The notes under the pieces were generated by a model. The model saw only the letters and a list, made by a program, of their open reading frames with translations, was not told the origin of the DNA and ran no database searches. Positions 46,861-57,989 of a stretch of 64,000 bases of DNA are shown here, piece by piece. Within the stretch, counting starts at the first letter, position 1, and every line of letters begins with the position of its first letter. The stretch lies in the NCBI RefSeq assembly GCF_963693435.1, contig NZ_OY856306.1, positions 1 through 64,000 on the forward strand. Direction: 5' to 3'. Made by a program: the position numbers and the translations under genes. The DNA comes from Pasteurella atlantica. GTDB taxonomy: Bacteria > Pseudomonadota > Gammaproteobacteria > Enterobacterales > Pasteurellaceae.

Positions 46861-48243
46861 TTACAAAATCATCGCAGCAATCCAGCCAAATGCTAACAAT
46901 GGAATATTAAAGTGTAAAAAGGTAGGAACCACAGAATCCCAGATATGGTCGTGTTTACCATCCGCATTTAGACCTGATGTTGGACCTAAGGTTGAATCTG
47001 ATGCTGGAGAACCCGCATCACCAAGTGCCGCAGCAACGCCTACAATAGAAACAGTTGCGAGTGGAGAAAATCCAAAGGATAAACAAAGTGGCACATAAAT
47101 GGACGCAATAATAGGTACTGTTGAGAAAGATGAACCAATCCCCATTGTAATGAAGAGACCCACTAACAACATCAAAAATGCGGCTAAGCCTTTGTTATCT
47201 GCTCCAATAGTATTACTTAATACCGTCACTAACTCAGGAACACCACCAGTTGAATTTACAACATTGGCAAAGCCTGAGGCAGCAATCATCACAAATCCGA
47301 TCATCGCCATTAAACGTAAGCCTTGCTGAAATATATCATTACTCTCTTTTAGTTTAAAGATACCGCCAAGTGCAAAAATAATTAAACCTGCAAGCCCGCC
47401 CATAATTGTTGAGCCAGTTATAAGTTGTACCATACAAGTAATAACAATAGCTGCAATGCTTACGCCAATATGGAAAGGTCGCACTCTTGCTACTCGCTCT
47501 TCAATACTTTCAGCGGTTGGTTCAGGAGCATCTTCTATATAAGTACGTGGTTTACGATAGCTTACAAAAAAGGCAAATAACAAACCTAAAATCATACCTA
47601 GAACAGGAATTAACATTGCTTTTGATACTTCTATTACAGAAGTGGTTATTCCCAAATCTGCTCCTGCCATATTAATATTCTTAACCAATACGCTTTGAAT
47701 AAAGATTTGACCAAATCCAGCAGGAATTAACATATAAGTTGCAGTTAGACCAAAAGTTAATGCACAAGCCACTGCTCGACGATCCATTTTCAGTTGATTC
47801 ATCACACTAAGTAATGGAGGCACAACAATTGGAATAAAGGCGATATGGATTGGGATAATATTTTGTGATGACATAGAAAATGCTACTAACACAAATAGTA
47901 GAATATATTTAAACCAAAATACTGAACGACCAGAAGGTTGCTTTCCAAAATGTTGAATGATTTTATAAGAAAGTAAATCTGTGACACCAGATTTAGAAAG
48001 TGCAACGGCAAAAGCACCTAAGACGGCATAATTCATTGCAGTTTCAGCACCTCCACCTAGACCACTAGAGAAACTACTGATAGTTTTAGATACGGCATCT
48101 GAAAACGCGATACCATCAACACCATAATTTCCGATAATACCGCAAATTAAGGCTGAAATAATAAGTGCAATTATTACATTTATTCGCAACAAACTTAAAA
48201 CAAGCAATGCAATAATTGAGATAACAACTTCATTTGATAACAT
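46861..48243 (-). CDS. NhaC/ArsB-type sodium:proton antiporter family transporter
   Basis: An inner-membrane secondary transporter of the ion-transporter superfamily. The 460 residues form about eleven or twelve hydrophobic segments. Glycine-rich re-entrant stretches (SSFSSGLGGGAETAMNYAVLG near 60 and AAALGDAGSPASDSTLGPTSGL near 410) fit the two inverted halves of this fold. Family members are annotated as Na+/H+ antiporters, and some transport histidine or other amino acids, so the substrate is unknown. Single-gene unit, convergent with hemA. Confidence 0.75.
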   Translation of the reverse strand: MLSNEVVISIIALLVLSLLRINVIIALIISALICGIIGNYGVDGIAFSDAVSKTISSFSSGLGGGAETAMNYAVLGAFAVALSKSGVTDLLSYKIIQHFGKQPSGRSVFWFKYILLFVLVAFSMSSQNIIPIHIAFIPIVVPPLLSVMNQLKMDRRAVACALTFGLTATYMLIPAGFGQIFIQSVLVKNINMAGADLGITTSVIEVSKAMLIPVLGMILGLLFAFFVSYRKPRTYIEDAPEPTAESIEERVARVRPFHIGVSIAAIVITCMVQLITGSTIMGGLAGLIIFALGGIFKLKESNDIFQQGLRLMAMIGFVMIAASGFANVVNSTGGVPELVTVLSNTIGADNKGLAAFLMLLVGLFITMGIGSSFSTVPIIASIYVPLCLSFGFSPLATVSIVGVAAALGDAGSPASDSTLGPTSGLNADGKHDHIWDSVVPTFLHFNIPLLAFGWIAAMIL

Positions 48244-48456
48244 TGTGTTTGACCTCTTTTTTATTAGAATTAAATTAATACTGTAATGAAAAAATTACAA
48301 TTGTCTAGTATTTTTTAAGCAACATTAAAAATAAGAAGTATTTAATTCTTAATTTTTTATTCTGCGAGTAATACCCGTGCTTTAGAAAGAGGAGTTTATA
48401 TTAGTGAGCATCAAGAAACTGTACTTTTTTAATACTTGAATTTAATATTGGAGTAA

Positions 48457-48493
48457 AAAAAGAGCAAATTTAAAAACTAACTTTGCTCTTTTT
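48457..48493 (-). terminator. Terminator of the lipoprotein gene
   Basis: On the minus strand AAAGAGCAAA pairs with TTTGCTCTTT around an AT-rich loop, followed by a run of T. It lies 16 bases after the stop at 48509. Confidence 0.75.
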
Positions 48494-48508
48494 ATCTAAA
48501 CGGTTCTT

Positions 48509-49045
48509 TTACTTTTTATCATCTATTGATGTATCTTGAAGAAAACCAAATTTTACTGCTAATTTGGTTTGGATTGTTTGAAGAGCTTGAGCATTGGTAA
48601 TTAATGAATTTTTTTCCATAATTAATGCGTTTTTCTCTTCCTCACTTTTAATCTGTTGTGCTTTTTTAGTAAAATCAATGGTTTGCTGTAATACAGATAC
48701 CATCTTATCACGTAAGCCTTTTACTTCTGTATCTTGAAGATTAAGATTACTATATTTTTTTATTGTATCTTCAATTAAAACAAAGAACTTTCCAGAAGCT
48801 ACATTAAGGGCTGCCTTATCTTTGTTTGCTGCCGCTTGCATAACTTCCTTCTGAACGGTCTCTAATGCAGGATTAAATGCTTGATCTAACTCCATCAGTT
48901 GTTTAAATTCTTCCTTTGGTTCAACAACAGAAACCTCTATATTTTGTTTGTTATCACTTGATGTTTCTGTATTATTTGTTTTGTCACACCCTATCAAAAA
49001 AATAGACAACAAAGCAACGATACTAATTTTCTTAACATTATTCAT
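48509..49045 (-). CDS. Hypothetical lipoprotein
   Basis: A 178-residue protein whose signal peptide has the lipobox LIGC, lipidated Cys20, followed by Asp (DKTNN). In enterobacteria an Asp at +2 favours retention in the inner membrane. The mature part has a Thr/Ser/Asn/Gln linker (about 21-40) and then three or four amphipathic helices rich in K, E and Q, with no cysteine. This suggests a helical-bundle domain facing the periplasm. I recognise no family. Own terminator downstream; the ATG has a weak AAGGA site. Confidence 0.75.
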   Translation of the reverse strand: MNNVKKISIVALLSIFLIGCDKTNNTETSSDNKQNIEVSVVEPKEEFKQLMELDQAFNPALETVQKEVMQAAANKDKAALNVASGKFFVLIEDTIKKYSNLNLQDTEVKGLRDKMVSVLQQTIDFTKKAQQIKSEEEKNALIMEKNSLITNAQALQTIQTKLAVKFGFLQDTSIDDKK

Positions 49046-49099
49046 TTAACATTCCTTAATTAAAAATCAAATTAATCAATACGTAGATTGATTATCACA

Positions 49100-50314
49100 T
49101 TATATCTTAGAGATAGATGGTAGTCCAACCGCTTGTTTTATCAATGTGCTTTTCACTAAAGGTAATTGATTGGTTAAATTGAGTCCAACTCCTCGTATCA
49201 ATTTTTTAACGGGGTTATTCCCTGAAAAAGTCTCTTTTAAGACGCCCATTGCACCTAAAAGTTTCACAGCTTCTACCTTTCTTTTTCTTTCATACTCTCG
49301 CAAATGACGATATTCACCAATATCTACACTTGTTTCTAAATTAGTTTTAATCTGGGTTGCCATTTCCATTGCATCAGCAAAACCTAAATTAACGCCAAGA
49401 CCTGCCAGAGGATGAATGGTATGTGCAGCATCGCCCACTAAAGCAATTCTATTTTGTGCAAAATCACGGCAATAACGAGCGGTAAGCGGGTAGATCCCTC
49501 GAGGATTTTGCAAATCTGTCACTAGTTCACACAAACCCAACTTATTATCAAATGCAATTGTTAAGGCTTTATTAAACGCTATAACATCACAGTTTAATAA
49601 GGTTTTGGCTTTTTCTGGAGGAAGTGACCATACAATAGAACAATGATATTCATCATTCAAAGGCAGAAAAGCCAGAATGCTATCAGGTGAGAAAATTTGC
49701 CACGCTGTTTGTTGGTGGGCTTCTTGTGTTTTTACATTACAAACTAAAGCAGTATGTTGATAATCCTTTGAAATTAAAGGCATATTCATTTGTGAACGAA
49801 CCCAAGAATTTGCACCATCCGCACCAATCACCAATTTAGACGTCAACATTTCATTATTATCTAAAGTTAAAAATGCACCAGTTTCATTAATGGAGAGAGT
49901 TTGTGGTTGAGCTAAGATAATTTCTACATTTGGCTGCTTGCTCACTTGTTGCCACAATGCATTTTGAATATGCTGATTTTCAATAATAAAGCCGAGCTGC
50001 TCTAAACCCAAAGATTTAATTTCATTTGCGGTATTATCAAATTCAATTTTAGCAAAGCTGTCTTTTTCCCAAACGTGCATTTTAGAATAAGGGGATTTTT
50101 TATTCTCTGGAATAAACTGCCATATCCCTAATTTTTCTAGCATTGTCTGGCTTGCAAAATTAATGGCACTGACTCGATGAGTCAATAAATTAGGATCAAA
50201 AAAAGGTGTGGAACGTTCAATAATAGTAATTTGACAATTCGCATTTTCTAACAGTGCAGCTACTGCCAACCCCACCATTCCACCGCCAATAATGGTAATA
50301 TCGGTACTTTTCAT
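49100..50314 (-). CDS. FAD-dependent ubiquinone-biosynthesis hydroxylase (UbiH/UbiI/UbiF family)
   Basis: Hydroxylates the benzoquinol ring during ubiquinone synthesis. The start at 50314 is preferred: AGGAATAAAGTA precedes it, and the FAD-binding motif then begins almost at once (TDITIIGGGMVGLAVAALLE). The earlier in-frame start at 50359 adds 15 residues without support. Other marks are GADGANSWVR near 175 and the second FAD motif ALVGDAAHTIHPLAGLGVNLGFADA near 290, where leucine replaces the more usual glutamine in AGQGVN. The length is 404 residues. Which ring position it acts on cannot be fixed by eye. Confidence 0.88.
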   Translation of the reverse strand: MKSTDITIIGGGMVGLAVAALLENANCQITIIERSTPFFDPNLLTHRVSAINFASQTMLEKLGIWQFIPENKKSPYSKMHVWEKDSFAKIEFDNTANEIKSLGLEQLGFIIENQHIQNALWQQVSKQPNVEIILAQPQTLSINETGAFLTLDNNEMLTSKLVIGADGANSWVRSQMNMPLISKDYQHTALVCNVKTQEAHQQTAWQIFSPDSILAFLPLNDEYHCSIVWSLPPEKAKTLLNCDVIAFNKALTIAFDNKLGLCELVTDLQNPRGIYPLTARYCRDFAQNRIALVGDAAHTIHPLAGLGVNLGFADAMEMATQIKTNLETSVDIGEYRHLREYERKRKVEAVKLLGAMGVLKETFSGNNPVKKLIRGVGLNLTNQLPLVKSTLIKQAVGLPSISKI

Positions 50315-50400
50315 TACTTTATTCCTATCTAAATAAATTGGATGTAGTTTAACAAGCAATAGCTTAAAGCGGAATAAATTTAGATCAATTATTTGCTATT

Positions 50401-51183
50401 TTATTCATATTGTATGCTGTCACCAACTTTTAGTATGCCTAATTTAGAACCATAACCACAAACGCCAAACATCGGCTTTTTATCAATAATCCGATATTGT
50501 TTAAGATAATGATCTACTGCCCTCTCTTTCTCTAGTGTTTGAGGATTAATACTTGGAATAGCACAGCGTTCACAAAGCTTTGTAATGGTTAATTCAATTT
50601 ATTTTGTATGTATTTTCTGCCAACTATCTTCTATAAAAGCAGTTAATTGTTCATCAGGTGTACTTTTGCCAATCACAATATTAGGACGAAAACGTTGTAC
50701 ATCAATGTGAAAATCAGCGAGTGACTGTTGAGCGTGTTCTAATGAAGATTCTGTTAATAAATGCACTGCTTGACCATCTTGAAAAAGAATATTCTTCCGT
50801 GTATTAAAAGTATCCTCTGGACGAGTGGCAAATAAACGAACAGGACGTCCAATAATCTCACTTAGGAAAATGGCAACATCATCGCCTTGATCAAATGCAG
50901 GCACGTCTCGTCGCCACACTGTTGTATTCACTTTGTTAATATATTGTTTTTCAAATATCACTGAACGATGGTTAAAATAAAGTTTAACTTTTGTTTGATC
51001 AACTAACTCCACGTCAATATGAGCCAAGATTTTATCACTTCGTTGGGTAACAAATTTACCTGTTTCATCAACAATCATCATTTCACGATCATAACGCAAA
51101 CCACTTTTTAACAAATCAATGGAAGAGACTGAAATACCTTTACAAGATTTTATGGGATAAATCCATAATTGAGTAATAACCAT
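50401..51183 (-). pseudogene. MOSC-domain protein interrupted by an in-frame stop
   Basis: The ATG at 51183 opens a MOSC N-terminal (beta-barrel) domain, with LWIYPIKSCKGISVSS and RYDREMMIVDETGKF, and continues through RFRPNIVIGKST. The frame stops at TAA (50601-50599) after WQKIHTK. Without interruption the same frame then reads IELTITKLCERCAIPSINPQ, including the conserved MOSC cysteine, on to VGDSIQYE and a normal stop at 50401. The full protein would be 260 residues. Either the gene is inactive or a truncated product lacking the catalytic cysteine is made. Family members handle molybdenum cofactor or N-oxide substrates (YcbX/YiiM-like). Confidence 0.85.
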
Positions 51184-51213
51184 ATTTTCCTCATTTAATA
51201 AAAATTATTTTAG

Positions 51214-51244
51214 TGAGCGGTCACATTTTTTTAAAAATTTGTGA
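51214..51244 (+). repeat. Uptake-signal-like sequence between proA and the MOSC gene
   Basis: GAGCGGTCACATTTTTTTAA followed by AAATTTGTGAA. Good match to the pattern; TTTGC is changed to TTTGT. Confidence 0.6.
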
Positions 51245-51268
51245 ATAACAAAAACTATTTACTCACAT

Positions 51269-52531
51269 TTAAGATCTGCTCGCATAATCACTCGAACAGA
51301 CCCATTTGTAAGTTGTCAAAGCATCTAACCCCATTGGTCCTCTCGCGTGCAGTTTTTGAGTGCTTACGGCGACTTCTGCCCCTAATCCAAATTGAGCACC
51401 ATCAGTAAAACGTGTACTGGTATTCACATAAACACAAGCAGAGTCTACTTGACGAATAAATAAATCTGCTAGTTGAGGGTTTTGAGTTAAAATTCCATCT
51501 GAGTGTTGGCTCCCATATTCACGAATATGAGTAATCGCTTGTTCAAAATTTTCCACCACAACAATATTTAAATCAGTAGAAAGCCATTCTTGACGTAGTT
51601 TTTCATCATTGGTTGCTTGAATTTCAATCCCCGCTTTTTCTAATATTTTATAAGCGGTAGGATCGCAATGAAATTTTGCAAATTTTTGTTGTAATCGTAC
51701 CGCTAGTTTTGGTAAAAATTGTTCTGCAATAGAATGTTGTACTAATAATGTTTCTAAGGTATTACAAGTACTTGGACGTTGTGTTTTTGCATTTTCAATA
51801 ACAGGAATGGATTTTTCCAAATTTGCCGTTTCTTCTACAAATAAATGACAAACCCCGATACCTCCGATAATCACAGGGATGGTTGAATGCTGTTTACATA
51901 GTTCTTGTAATTTTGCCCCACCACGAGGGATTATCATATCCACATATTGATCAAGTTTGAGTAAATCTAGTACTAATTGGCGATCGGTATCAGTAATAAG
52001 TTGCACGGAGTTTTCAGGCAATTCTGCCTTTTTTAATGCCTTTTGAATAACCTCAACTAATACAATATTAGAATGTTGCGTTTCACTGCCACCACGTAAA
52101 ATAACTGCATTTCCTGTTTTTAAACACAGTGTTGCAATATCAATTGTTACATTAGGTCGTGCTTCATAAATAGCACCCACTACGCCAAGTGGTACACAAA
52201 CACGTTTGATTTCTAAACCACTGTCTAAGCGACCACCATCTAAAATTTGACCAACAGGATCAGCTAATGAAATTATATTGCGTACGTCATTAGCAATAGC
52301 AATTAAACGTTCTTCTGTCAGAAGCAAGCGGTCAATTAAAGCATCACTTAACCCATTTTGTTTGGCTTTTTGTATATCAAGCGTATTAGCTTTTAATATA
52401 GAAGCGGTATGATCTTCTAAACTTTTTGCAATAATCTCAAGAGCATTATTTTTTTGTTGCTGTGAGAATTGAGCAAGTTCAAAAGAAGCGTGTTTAGCTC
52501 GCTTTCCTATTTCAATCAGTTTTGTTGTCAT
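51269..52531 (-). CDS. proA: Gamma-glutamyl phosphate reductase
   Basis: The second step of proline synthesis: it reduces gamma-glutamyl phosphate to the semialdehyde with NADPH. The 420 residues show the ALDH-like fold. [21 protein letters not shown] lies near 112, [14 protein letters not shown] near 135, and the catalytic-cysteine region [18 protein letters not shown] near 245. The C-terminal [20 protein letters not shown] completes it. It starts 13 bases after proB with a GAGGAT ribosome site, so the two form a proBA operon. An AAGCGGTC core lies inside the gene near 52327. Confidence 0.96.
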   Translation of the reverse strand: MTTKLIEIGKRAKHASFELAQFSQQQKNNALEIIAKSLEDHTASILKANTLDIQKAKQNGLSDALIDRLLLTEERLIAIANDVRNIISLADPVGQILDGGRLDSGLEIKRVCVPLGVVGAIYEARPNVTIDIATLCLKTGNAVILRGGSETQHSNIVLVEVIQKALKKAELPENSVQLITDTDRQLVLDLLKLDQYVDMIIPRGGAKLQELCKQHSTIPVIIGGIGVCHLFVEETANLEKSIPVIENAKTQRPSTCNTLETLLVQHSIAEQFLPKLAVRLQQKFAKFHCDPTAYKILEKAGIEIQATNDEKLRQEWLSTDLNIVVVENFEQAITHIREYGSQHSDGILTQNPQLADLFIRQVDSACVYVNTSTRFTDGAQFGLGAEVAVSTQKLHARGPMGLDALTTYKWVCSSDYASRS

Positions 52532-52544
52532 TTTATATCCTCAT

Positions 52545-53657
52545 TTATAGAAGTACCATATCGTTGCTATGAATAGCCACTGCACCATATTGATAACCTA
52601 AAATACTTTCAATATATTGTGATTTTTTACCTTTAATTAAATCCAGCGCTTCACTGTTATAACGCACCATACCTCTTGCAACAGGTTGGTCTTGTGTATT
52701 TTTTATTAAAACAACTTCACCTCGTGAAAATCGTCCATTAACAGAAATAAGACCCGCGGGAAGCATAGATTTATGTTGTTTTAAGGCATTCTCTGCGCCA
52801 TCATCAACTTGTAATGCCCCCATAATGGGTGCTGCAAATAACCACTGTTTACGGCTTTCAAGTAAATCATTTGCAACTGTAAATTTTGTCCCAATATCCA
52901 TACCATTAGCCAAGTTAATAATCACATTTTTATCACTACCAGATGCAATAATGGTTTCAATCCCTGAACGAGTGGCAATATCCGCAGCCGTAATTTTAGT
53001 ACTCATTCCTCCTGTCCCCAATCCTGATACACTTCCCCCCGCAATTGCTTTAATTTCATCCGTAATCTGATTTACCACAGATAATAATTTTGCATTTGGA
53101 TTTGTTCGAGGATCACTATCAAATAACCCTTGTTGATCAGTTAAAAGATAAAGTTGTTCAGATTGTGCAAGAATAGCAGTCAGCGCAGATAAATTATCAT
53201 TATCTCCAATTTTAATTTCTGCCGTTGCAACTGCATCATTTTCATTAATAATTGGAATAATGTGGTTATCCAGCATTGCATTTAGAGTATCTCTTGCATT
53301 TAAAAAGCGTTCACGATCTTCTATATCTGCACGACTTAATAAAACTTGTCCAATTTTTATATTATAAATATCAAATAATTTTTCCCAAGTTTGAATAAGT
53401 TGGCTCTGTCCAACTGCAGCAAGTAATTGCTTTGACGCAATAGTGGATGGGAGTTCAGGATTTCCTAAATAATGTCGCCCTGCTGCTATTGCTCCTGATG
53501 TAACAATGACTATTCTCACACCCTGTTTATGCAGTTCTGTACATTGACGAACAATCTCCAACATTTGAGGACGATTTAAGTTTAATGATCCTTGAGTTAA
53601 AACACTCGTACCAAATTTTATAACAATAGTTTTTGAAGAAATTTTTTTATATACCAT
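52545..53657 (-). CDS. proB: Glutamate 5-kinase
   Basis: The first, proline-inhibited step of proline synthesis, phosphorylating glutamate. The 370 residues include the amino-acid kinase core ([17 protein letters not shown] near 10, [15 protein letters not shown] near 50, [22 protein letters not shown] near 138, [15 protein letters not shown] near 217). A C-terminal PUA domain follows (about 280-365; [18 protein letters not shown]). Both match E. coli ProB. AGGAC precedes the start. First gene of proBA. Confidence 0.96.
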   Translation of the reverse strand: MVYKKISSKTIVIKFGTSVLTQGSLNLNRPQMLEIVRQCTELHKQGVRIVIVTSGAIAAGRHYLGNPELPSTIASKQLLAAVGQSQLIQTWEKLFDIYNIKIGQVLLSRADIEDRERFLNARDTLNAMLDNHIIPIINENDAVATAEIKIGDNDNLSALTAILAQSEQLYLLTDQQGLFDSDPRTNPNAKLLSVVNQITDEIKAIAGGSVSGLGTGGMSTKITAADIATRSGIETIIASGSDKNVIINLANGMDIGTKFTVANDLLESRKQWLFAAPIMGALQVDDGAENALKQHKSMLPAGLISVNGRFSRGEVVLIKNTQDQPVARGMVRYNSEALDLIKGKKSQYIESILGYQYGAVAIHSNDMVLL

Positions 53658-53885
53658 CTAGTCCTCATTCAATAAAGTTAAAACTACTCTTTTCTCTTGG
53701 CTCATATTGTACACTATTACTGATATTTAGTGTGTCTAACTTAATACTATAACGTCAAACCTAAACAATAATTTTAAAAAATATTCATTGATTCTATTTT
53801 TTAACTATTTAAAATATAGATAGTATTTAATACTATATTGATCTTCTAATCTAATAAAAAAATAACCTAATTAGGGAGTAACCAA

Positions 53886-54011
53886 GTGAAAAAATTAATG
53901 TTTTTATTAATAGTAATCGGCGGATTTATGCTTACAGCTTGTGATAAAAAAGATGACTGTTTAGACGCTGGCAATAGCTATAACGAAACGACACAACAAT
54001 GTGAGAAATAA
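53886..54011 (+). CDS. Very small lipoprotein, 41 residues, GTG start
   Basis: The GTG at 53886 follows a strong ribosome site (TTAGGGAG) by 6 bases. The reading is a signal peptide, MKKLMFLLIVIGGFMLTAC, with lipobox LTAC and Cys19 lipidated. A 22-residue mature part follows, DKKDDCLDAGNSYNETTQQC-EK, with two more cysteines that could form a disulfide. The +2 Asp suggests inner-membrane retention by the enterobacterial rule. Function unknown. It lies alone in the proB/glyA gap, followed by an inverted repeat. Confidence 0.7.
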   Translation: MKKLMFLLIVIGGFMLTACDKKDDCLDAGNSYNETTQQCEK

Positions 54012-54016
54012 TTAAG

Positions 54017-54055
54017 TGACATCATCTTTATTCTAAATGAATGAAAATGATGTCA
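54017..54055. repeat. Inverted repeat after the small lipoprotein gene
   Basis: TGACATCAT and ATGATGTCA pair, with an inner TATTC/GAAT-like extension. There is no T-run, so terminator function is doubtful. Confidence 0.5.
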
Positions 54056-54246
54056 ACTTTGGTATATTTTTGATTTAATGTCACCGCTAAATAGTATATA
54101 AAATTTCTCTCTATGTGAAATAAGCCTACCTAATCATCCCTTCAAACATCACACTTTTTTACTAGAAAAAACTACCCATCCAATTTAAAAATGCGTACAA
54201 TAAGAGCTATATTGATCCTGCCCATCTTACTATAAAGGAGAACGAA

Positions 54247-55509
54247 ATGTTAAGTCGAAATATGAATATTGCTGATTATGATCCTGTTTTATGGCAAGCT
54301 ATTTTAGATGAAAATTGTCGTCAAGAAGAACACATCGAACTTATTGCTTCTGAAAACTATACCAGCCCACGCGTAATGGAAGCACAAGGTTGCCAATTTA
54401 CCAATAAATATGCCGAAGGCTATCCGGGTAAGCGTTATTATGGTGGTTGTGAATTTGCTGATATTGCGGAACAGCTTGCGATTGATCGAGCCAAAGCATT
54501 ATTTGAGGCTGAATATGCCAATGTTCAACCTCATTCAGGTTCTCAAGCTAATGCTGCTGTCTATATGGCATTATTACAACCTGGTGATACGATTTTAGGA
54601 ATGAGCCTTGATCACGGCGGACACTTAACTCACGGAGCAAAAGTGAGTTTCTCTGGTAAAATTTATAATGCTGTACAATATGGTATTACTGCTGATGGTG
54701 TGATGGATTATGAAGATATCCGTCGTCAAGCTATTGAATGTAAACCAAAAATGATTATAGCAGGTTTCTCTGCTTATTCTCAAATTGTTGATTGGGCAAA
54801 AATGCGTGAAATTGCCGATGAAGTGGGAGCTTATTTATTTGTTGATATGGCTCACGTTGCAGGATTAATTGCAGCAGGTGTTTATCCTAACCCTGTTCCT
54901 TATGCTCACGTGGTCACTACAACGACGCACAAAACCTTAGCTGGTCCTCGTGGTGGTTTAATTCTTTCAGGTTTAAAAGATGAAGAGTTACATAAAAAAT
55001 TGAACTCTGCTGTATTCCCTGCCAATCAAGGTGGTCCATTAATTCACGTAATTGCTGCAAAAGCAGTTTGCTTTAAAGAAGCAATGGAAGATGATTTTAA
55101 AGTTTATCAAAAAGAAGTAGTAAAAAATGCTAAAGCAATGGTGAAAATCTTCCAGCAACGTGGTTATGACATTGTCTCAAACGGAACAGAAAACCATTTA
55201 TTCTTAGTGAATTTAATCAAAAAAGGCATTACAGGAAAAGCCGCTGATGCCGCATTAGGTGCTGCAAATATTACTGTGAACAAAAACTCTGTTCCAAACG
55301 ACCCACAAAGTCCATTTGTGACATCTGGTCTTCGTATTGGTACTCCTGCGGTCACTCGTAGAGGTTTTAAAGAACAAGATGTGATTGAGTTAGCAGGTTG
55401 GATTTGTGATGTGTTAGATGCTGTTAGTAAAGACAATGAGCAAGCAGTAATTGAGAGTACAAAACAAAAAGTATTAGCTATTTGTAAAAAATTACCTGTT
55501 TATGCTTAA
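54247..55509 (+). CDS. glyA: Serine hydroxymethyltransferase
   Basis: A PLP enzyme that interconverts serine and glycine and charges tetrahydrofolate with one-carbon units. The 420 residues start [13 protein letters not shown], like E. coli GlyA, after an AAAGGAGA ribosome site. [20 protein letters not shown] lies near 30, [14 protein letters not shown] near 55, and the PLP-lysine motif [16 protein letters not shown] near 222. [16 protein letters not shown] is near 358. It ends at a strong bidirectional terminator shared with thrS. No recognisable PurR palindrome is seen upstream. Confidence 0.97.
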   Translation: MLSRNMNIADYDPVLWQAILDENCRQEEHIELIASENYTSPRVMEAQGCQFTNKYAEGYPGKRYYGGCEFADIAEQLAIDRAKALFEAEYANVQPHSGSQANAAVYMALLQPGDTILGMSLDHGGHLTHGAKVSFSGKIYNAVQYGITADGVMDYEDIRRQAIECKPKMIIAGFSAYSQIVDWAKMREIADEVGAYLFVDMAHVAGLIAAGVYPNPVPYAHVVTTTTHKTLAGPRGGLILSGLKDEELHKKLNSAVFPANQGGPLIHVIAAKAVCFKEAMEDDFKVYQKEVVKNAKAMVKIFQQRGYDIVSNGTENHLFLVNLIKKGITGKAADAALGAANITVNKNSVPNDPQSPFVTSGLRIGTPAVTRRGFKEQDVIELAGWICDVLDAVSKDNEQAVIESTKQKVLAICKKLPVYA

Positions 55510-55531
55510 ACATCGTTAATAAATCATTAAT

Positions 55532-55576
55532 AAAAAAAAAGAGGTAGCCTATATGATATAAGCTACCTCTTTTTTA
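55532..55576. terminator. Bidirectional terminator between glyA and thrS
   Basis: GAGGTAGC pairs with GCTACCTC, with an inner TATAT/ATATA extension. The stem is flanked by nine A on the left and six T on the right. The outer stem resembles the greA terminator at 4281-4312. Confidence 0.9.
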
Positions 55577-55589
55577 TTACGCTATATTT

Positions 55590-57521
55590 TTACTCTTCTT
55601 CAAATAATTTTAGATCTCGATGACGTACTTGTGTTTTCAACATTTGAACAAATTCATCAACACTAATTGAACCTAAATCTTTCCCTTTACGAGTACGCAC
55701 AGCCACTTTTCCTTCGGCAATTTCTTTATCGCCACAAACTAGCATATAAGGGACACGACGTAAGGTATGTTCACGGATTTTGAATCCAATTTTTTCATTA
55801 CGTAAATCTGCTTTTACTCGTAAACCCGCATCAGACAATTTTTTCACAACACCATTTACATAGTCAGCTTGGCTCTCAGTAATATTTAATACTACCGCTT
55901 GCATTGGTGCTAACCACGCAGGGAAGAAACCTGCATACTCTTCGGTAATAATACCGATAAAGCGTTCTAGTGATCCTAAAATAGCACGGTGGATCATTAC
56001 AGGTGTTTTACGATCATTATCTTCTGCCACATAAGATGCATTTAAACGACCAGGTAAAGCAAAGTCTAACTGAATAGTTCCGCACTGCCATTCACGACCT
56101 AAACAATCGTGTAGCGTAAATTCAATTTTAGGACCGTAGAATGCCCCTTCACCTTCTTGAATTTCATAGCTTAAACCATTCGTTTTTAATGCCGCCGCTA
56201 AGCCTGCTTCTGCACTGTCCCACATTTCATCAGAACCGATACGGCTTTCAGGACGAGTAGATAGTTTGACTTCAATATCATTAAACCCAAAAGTGCTGTA
56301 AATATCATAAACCATTTTGATACAGCTGGTTACTTCACTTTCCACTTGATCTTCAGTACAGAAAATATGGGCATCATCTTGGGTAAAGCCACGTACACGC
56401 ATTAAACCGTGCAATGAACCTGATGGTTCATTACGATGACAAGATCCAAATTCTGCCATACGCAATGGTAAATCACGGTAAGATTTTAACCCTTGATTAA
56501 ATATTTGTACGTGACCAGGGCAGTTCATCGGTTTCACACAATATTCACGGTTTTCTGATGAAGTAGTAAACATTAATTCACCATAATTTTGCCAATGTCC
56601 TGTACGTTCCCAAAGTACACGATCCATCATAAACGGACCTTTTACTTCTTGGTAATCATATTCTTTTAATTTAGTACGCACAAAGGTTTCTAATTCACGG
56701 AAAATTGTCCAACCGTCATTGTGCCAAAACACCATACCTGGTGCTTCTTCTTGCATATGGTATAAATCTAACGCTTTCCCAATTTTACGGTGATCACGCT
56801 TCGCTGCCTCTTCTAAGCGTTTTAAATAAGCATTTAATTGTTTTTTATCCGCCCAAGCTGTCCCATAAATACGTTGTAGCATTTTATTGTCACTGTTTCC
56901 ACGCCAGTATGCTCCTGCCACTTTTTGTAATTTGAAGTGTTGGCAAAAACGCATATTTGGTACGTGAGGACCACGACACATATCAATATATTCTTGATGA
57001 TGATACAACGCTGGGGTGTCACATTTATCAATATTTTCGGTTAAAATTTCTAATTTGTAAGATTCACCACGTGCGTCAAAAGCATCATAAGCATCTTGCC
57101 AACTACCCACTTTTTTAATCACTTCATAATTTGTTTTAGCAAGCTCTAACATTCTTTTTTCAATTTTTTCTAAATCTTCAATGGTTAAAGAATGATCTAA
57201 ATCTATATCATAGTAGAAACCATTATCGATCGTAGGACCAATCGCCATTTTTGCATTTGGGTACAGTTGCTTTATAGCGTGTCCTAAAAGATGAGCACAA
57301 GAGTGACGAATAATCTCTAAACCATCTTCATCTTTTACGGTAATAATTTCTAATTTACTGTCTTGTTTAATCATATCGCACGCATCAACACGGACACCAT
57401 TTACACGACCAGCAATAGTTGCTTTAGCAAGACCTGAACCGATACTTTGAGCAACCTCCAAAACAGAAACTGCTTGTTCAAATTGACGTGTTGAGCCATC
57501 TGGCAAAGTAATAATTGGCAT
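55590..57521 (-). CDS. thrS: Threonine--tRNA ligase
   Basis: A class II synthetase charging tRNA-Thr. The 643 residues hold an N-terminal TGS domain (1-62) and an editing domain with the [16 protein letters not shown] zinc-like site near 73. The catalytic core has [10 protein letters not shown] near 335, [22 protein letters not shown] split near 360 and the class II motif 3 region. A C-terminal anticodon-binding domain (about 540-640) completes it. In E. coli thrS begins the infC operon; here it is separate. A good ribosome site (AGGAAAAAAATT) precedes the ATG. Confidence 0.97.
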   Translation of the reverse strand: MPIITLPDGSTRQFEQAVSVLEVAQSIGSGLAKATIAGRVNGVRVDACDMIKQDSKLEIITVKDEDGLEIIRHSCAHLLGHAIKQLYPNAKMAIGPTIDNGFYYDIDLDHSLTIEDLEKIEKRMLELAKTNYEVIKKVGSWQDAYDAFDARGESYKLEILTENIDKCDTPALYHHQEYIDMCRGPHVPNMRFCQHFKLQKVAGAYWRGNSDNKMLQRIYGTAWADKKQLNAYLKRLEEAAKRDHRKIGKALDLYHMQEEAPGMVFWHNDGWTIFRELETFVRTKLKEYDYQEVKGPFMMDRVLWERTGHWQNYGELMFTTSSENREYCVKPMNCPGHVQIFNQGLKSYRDLPLRMAEFGSCHRNEPSGSLHGLMRVRGFTQDDAHIFCTEDQVESEVTSCIKMVYDIYSTFGFNDIEVKLSTRPESRIGSDEMWDSAEAGLAAALKTNGLSYEIQEGEGAFYGPKIEFTLHDCLGREWQCGTIQLDFALPGRLNASYVAEDNDRKTPVMIHRAILGSLERFIGIITEEYAGFFPAWLAPMQAVVLNITESQADYVNGVVKKLSDAGLRVKADLRNEKIGFKIREHTLRRVPYMLVCGDKEIAEGKVAVRTRKGKDLGSISVDEFVQMLKTQVRHRDLKLFEEE

Positions 57522-57641
57522 AATTTTTTTCCTTTACAGTGGTCGCCCATACAAAAGGCAACTTGTTATTAATAAAATAAAAAAGGCAGATTTCCCTCTG
57601 CCCTACAAATTCTTGCTTATTGTCACCTTTACAACAGGTAA

Positions 57642-57676
57642 ATAAGCGGTAAGATTTTATCATAAATTTGCAAATT
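57642..57676 (+). repeat. Uptake-signal-like sequence between thrS and grxA
   Basis: ATAAGCGGTAAGATTTTATC followed by ATAAATTTGCAAATT. Full extended pattern. Confidence 0.7.
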
Positions 57677-57728
57677 CTCAAATTAGATGCGATGATTTGG
57701 TTTTAATTGTTTTTATAGGAATGTACTT

Positions 57729-57989
57729 ATGTTTATTGAAATTTACGGACGTTTAAGCTGTCCTTATTGTACTCGTGCTATCGCACTAGCTAGAAAAATG
57801 AAAGTAACATTAGATGATGTTAATTTCAAATTTGTTGATATGGAAACAAATAATATTTCAAAATCTGATTTAGAGCCAAAAGTGGGCAAACCTGTTAGGA
57901 CGGTACCACAAATTTTTATTGATGATAAATATGTTGGTGGCTGTACCGAATTTCAAACTTTAGTGAAACAACAGTTTGGTATTAAATAA
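57729..57989 (+). CDS. grxA: Glutaredoxin 1 (GrxA type)
   Basis: A glutathione-dependent thiol oxidoreductase that reduces ribonucleotide reductase and protein disulfides. The 86 residues carry the active site CPYC at 11-14 (GRLSCPYCTRAIALA), the cis-proline TVPQIFID at about 59-66, and GGCTEF near 71. The segment SDLEPKVGKPVRTVPQIF matches GrxA closely. An AGGAATG ribosome site lies close before the start. Single gene, divergent from thrS. Confidence 0.92.
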   Translation: MFIEIYGRLSCPYCTRAIALARKMKVTLDDVNFKFVDMETNNISKSDLEPKVGKPVRTVPQIFIDDKYVGGCTEFQTLVKQQFGIK

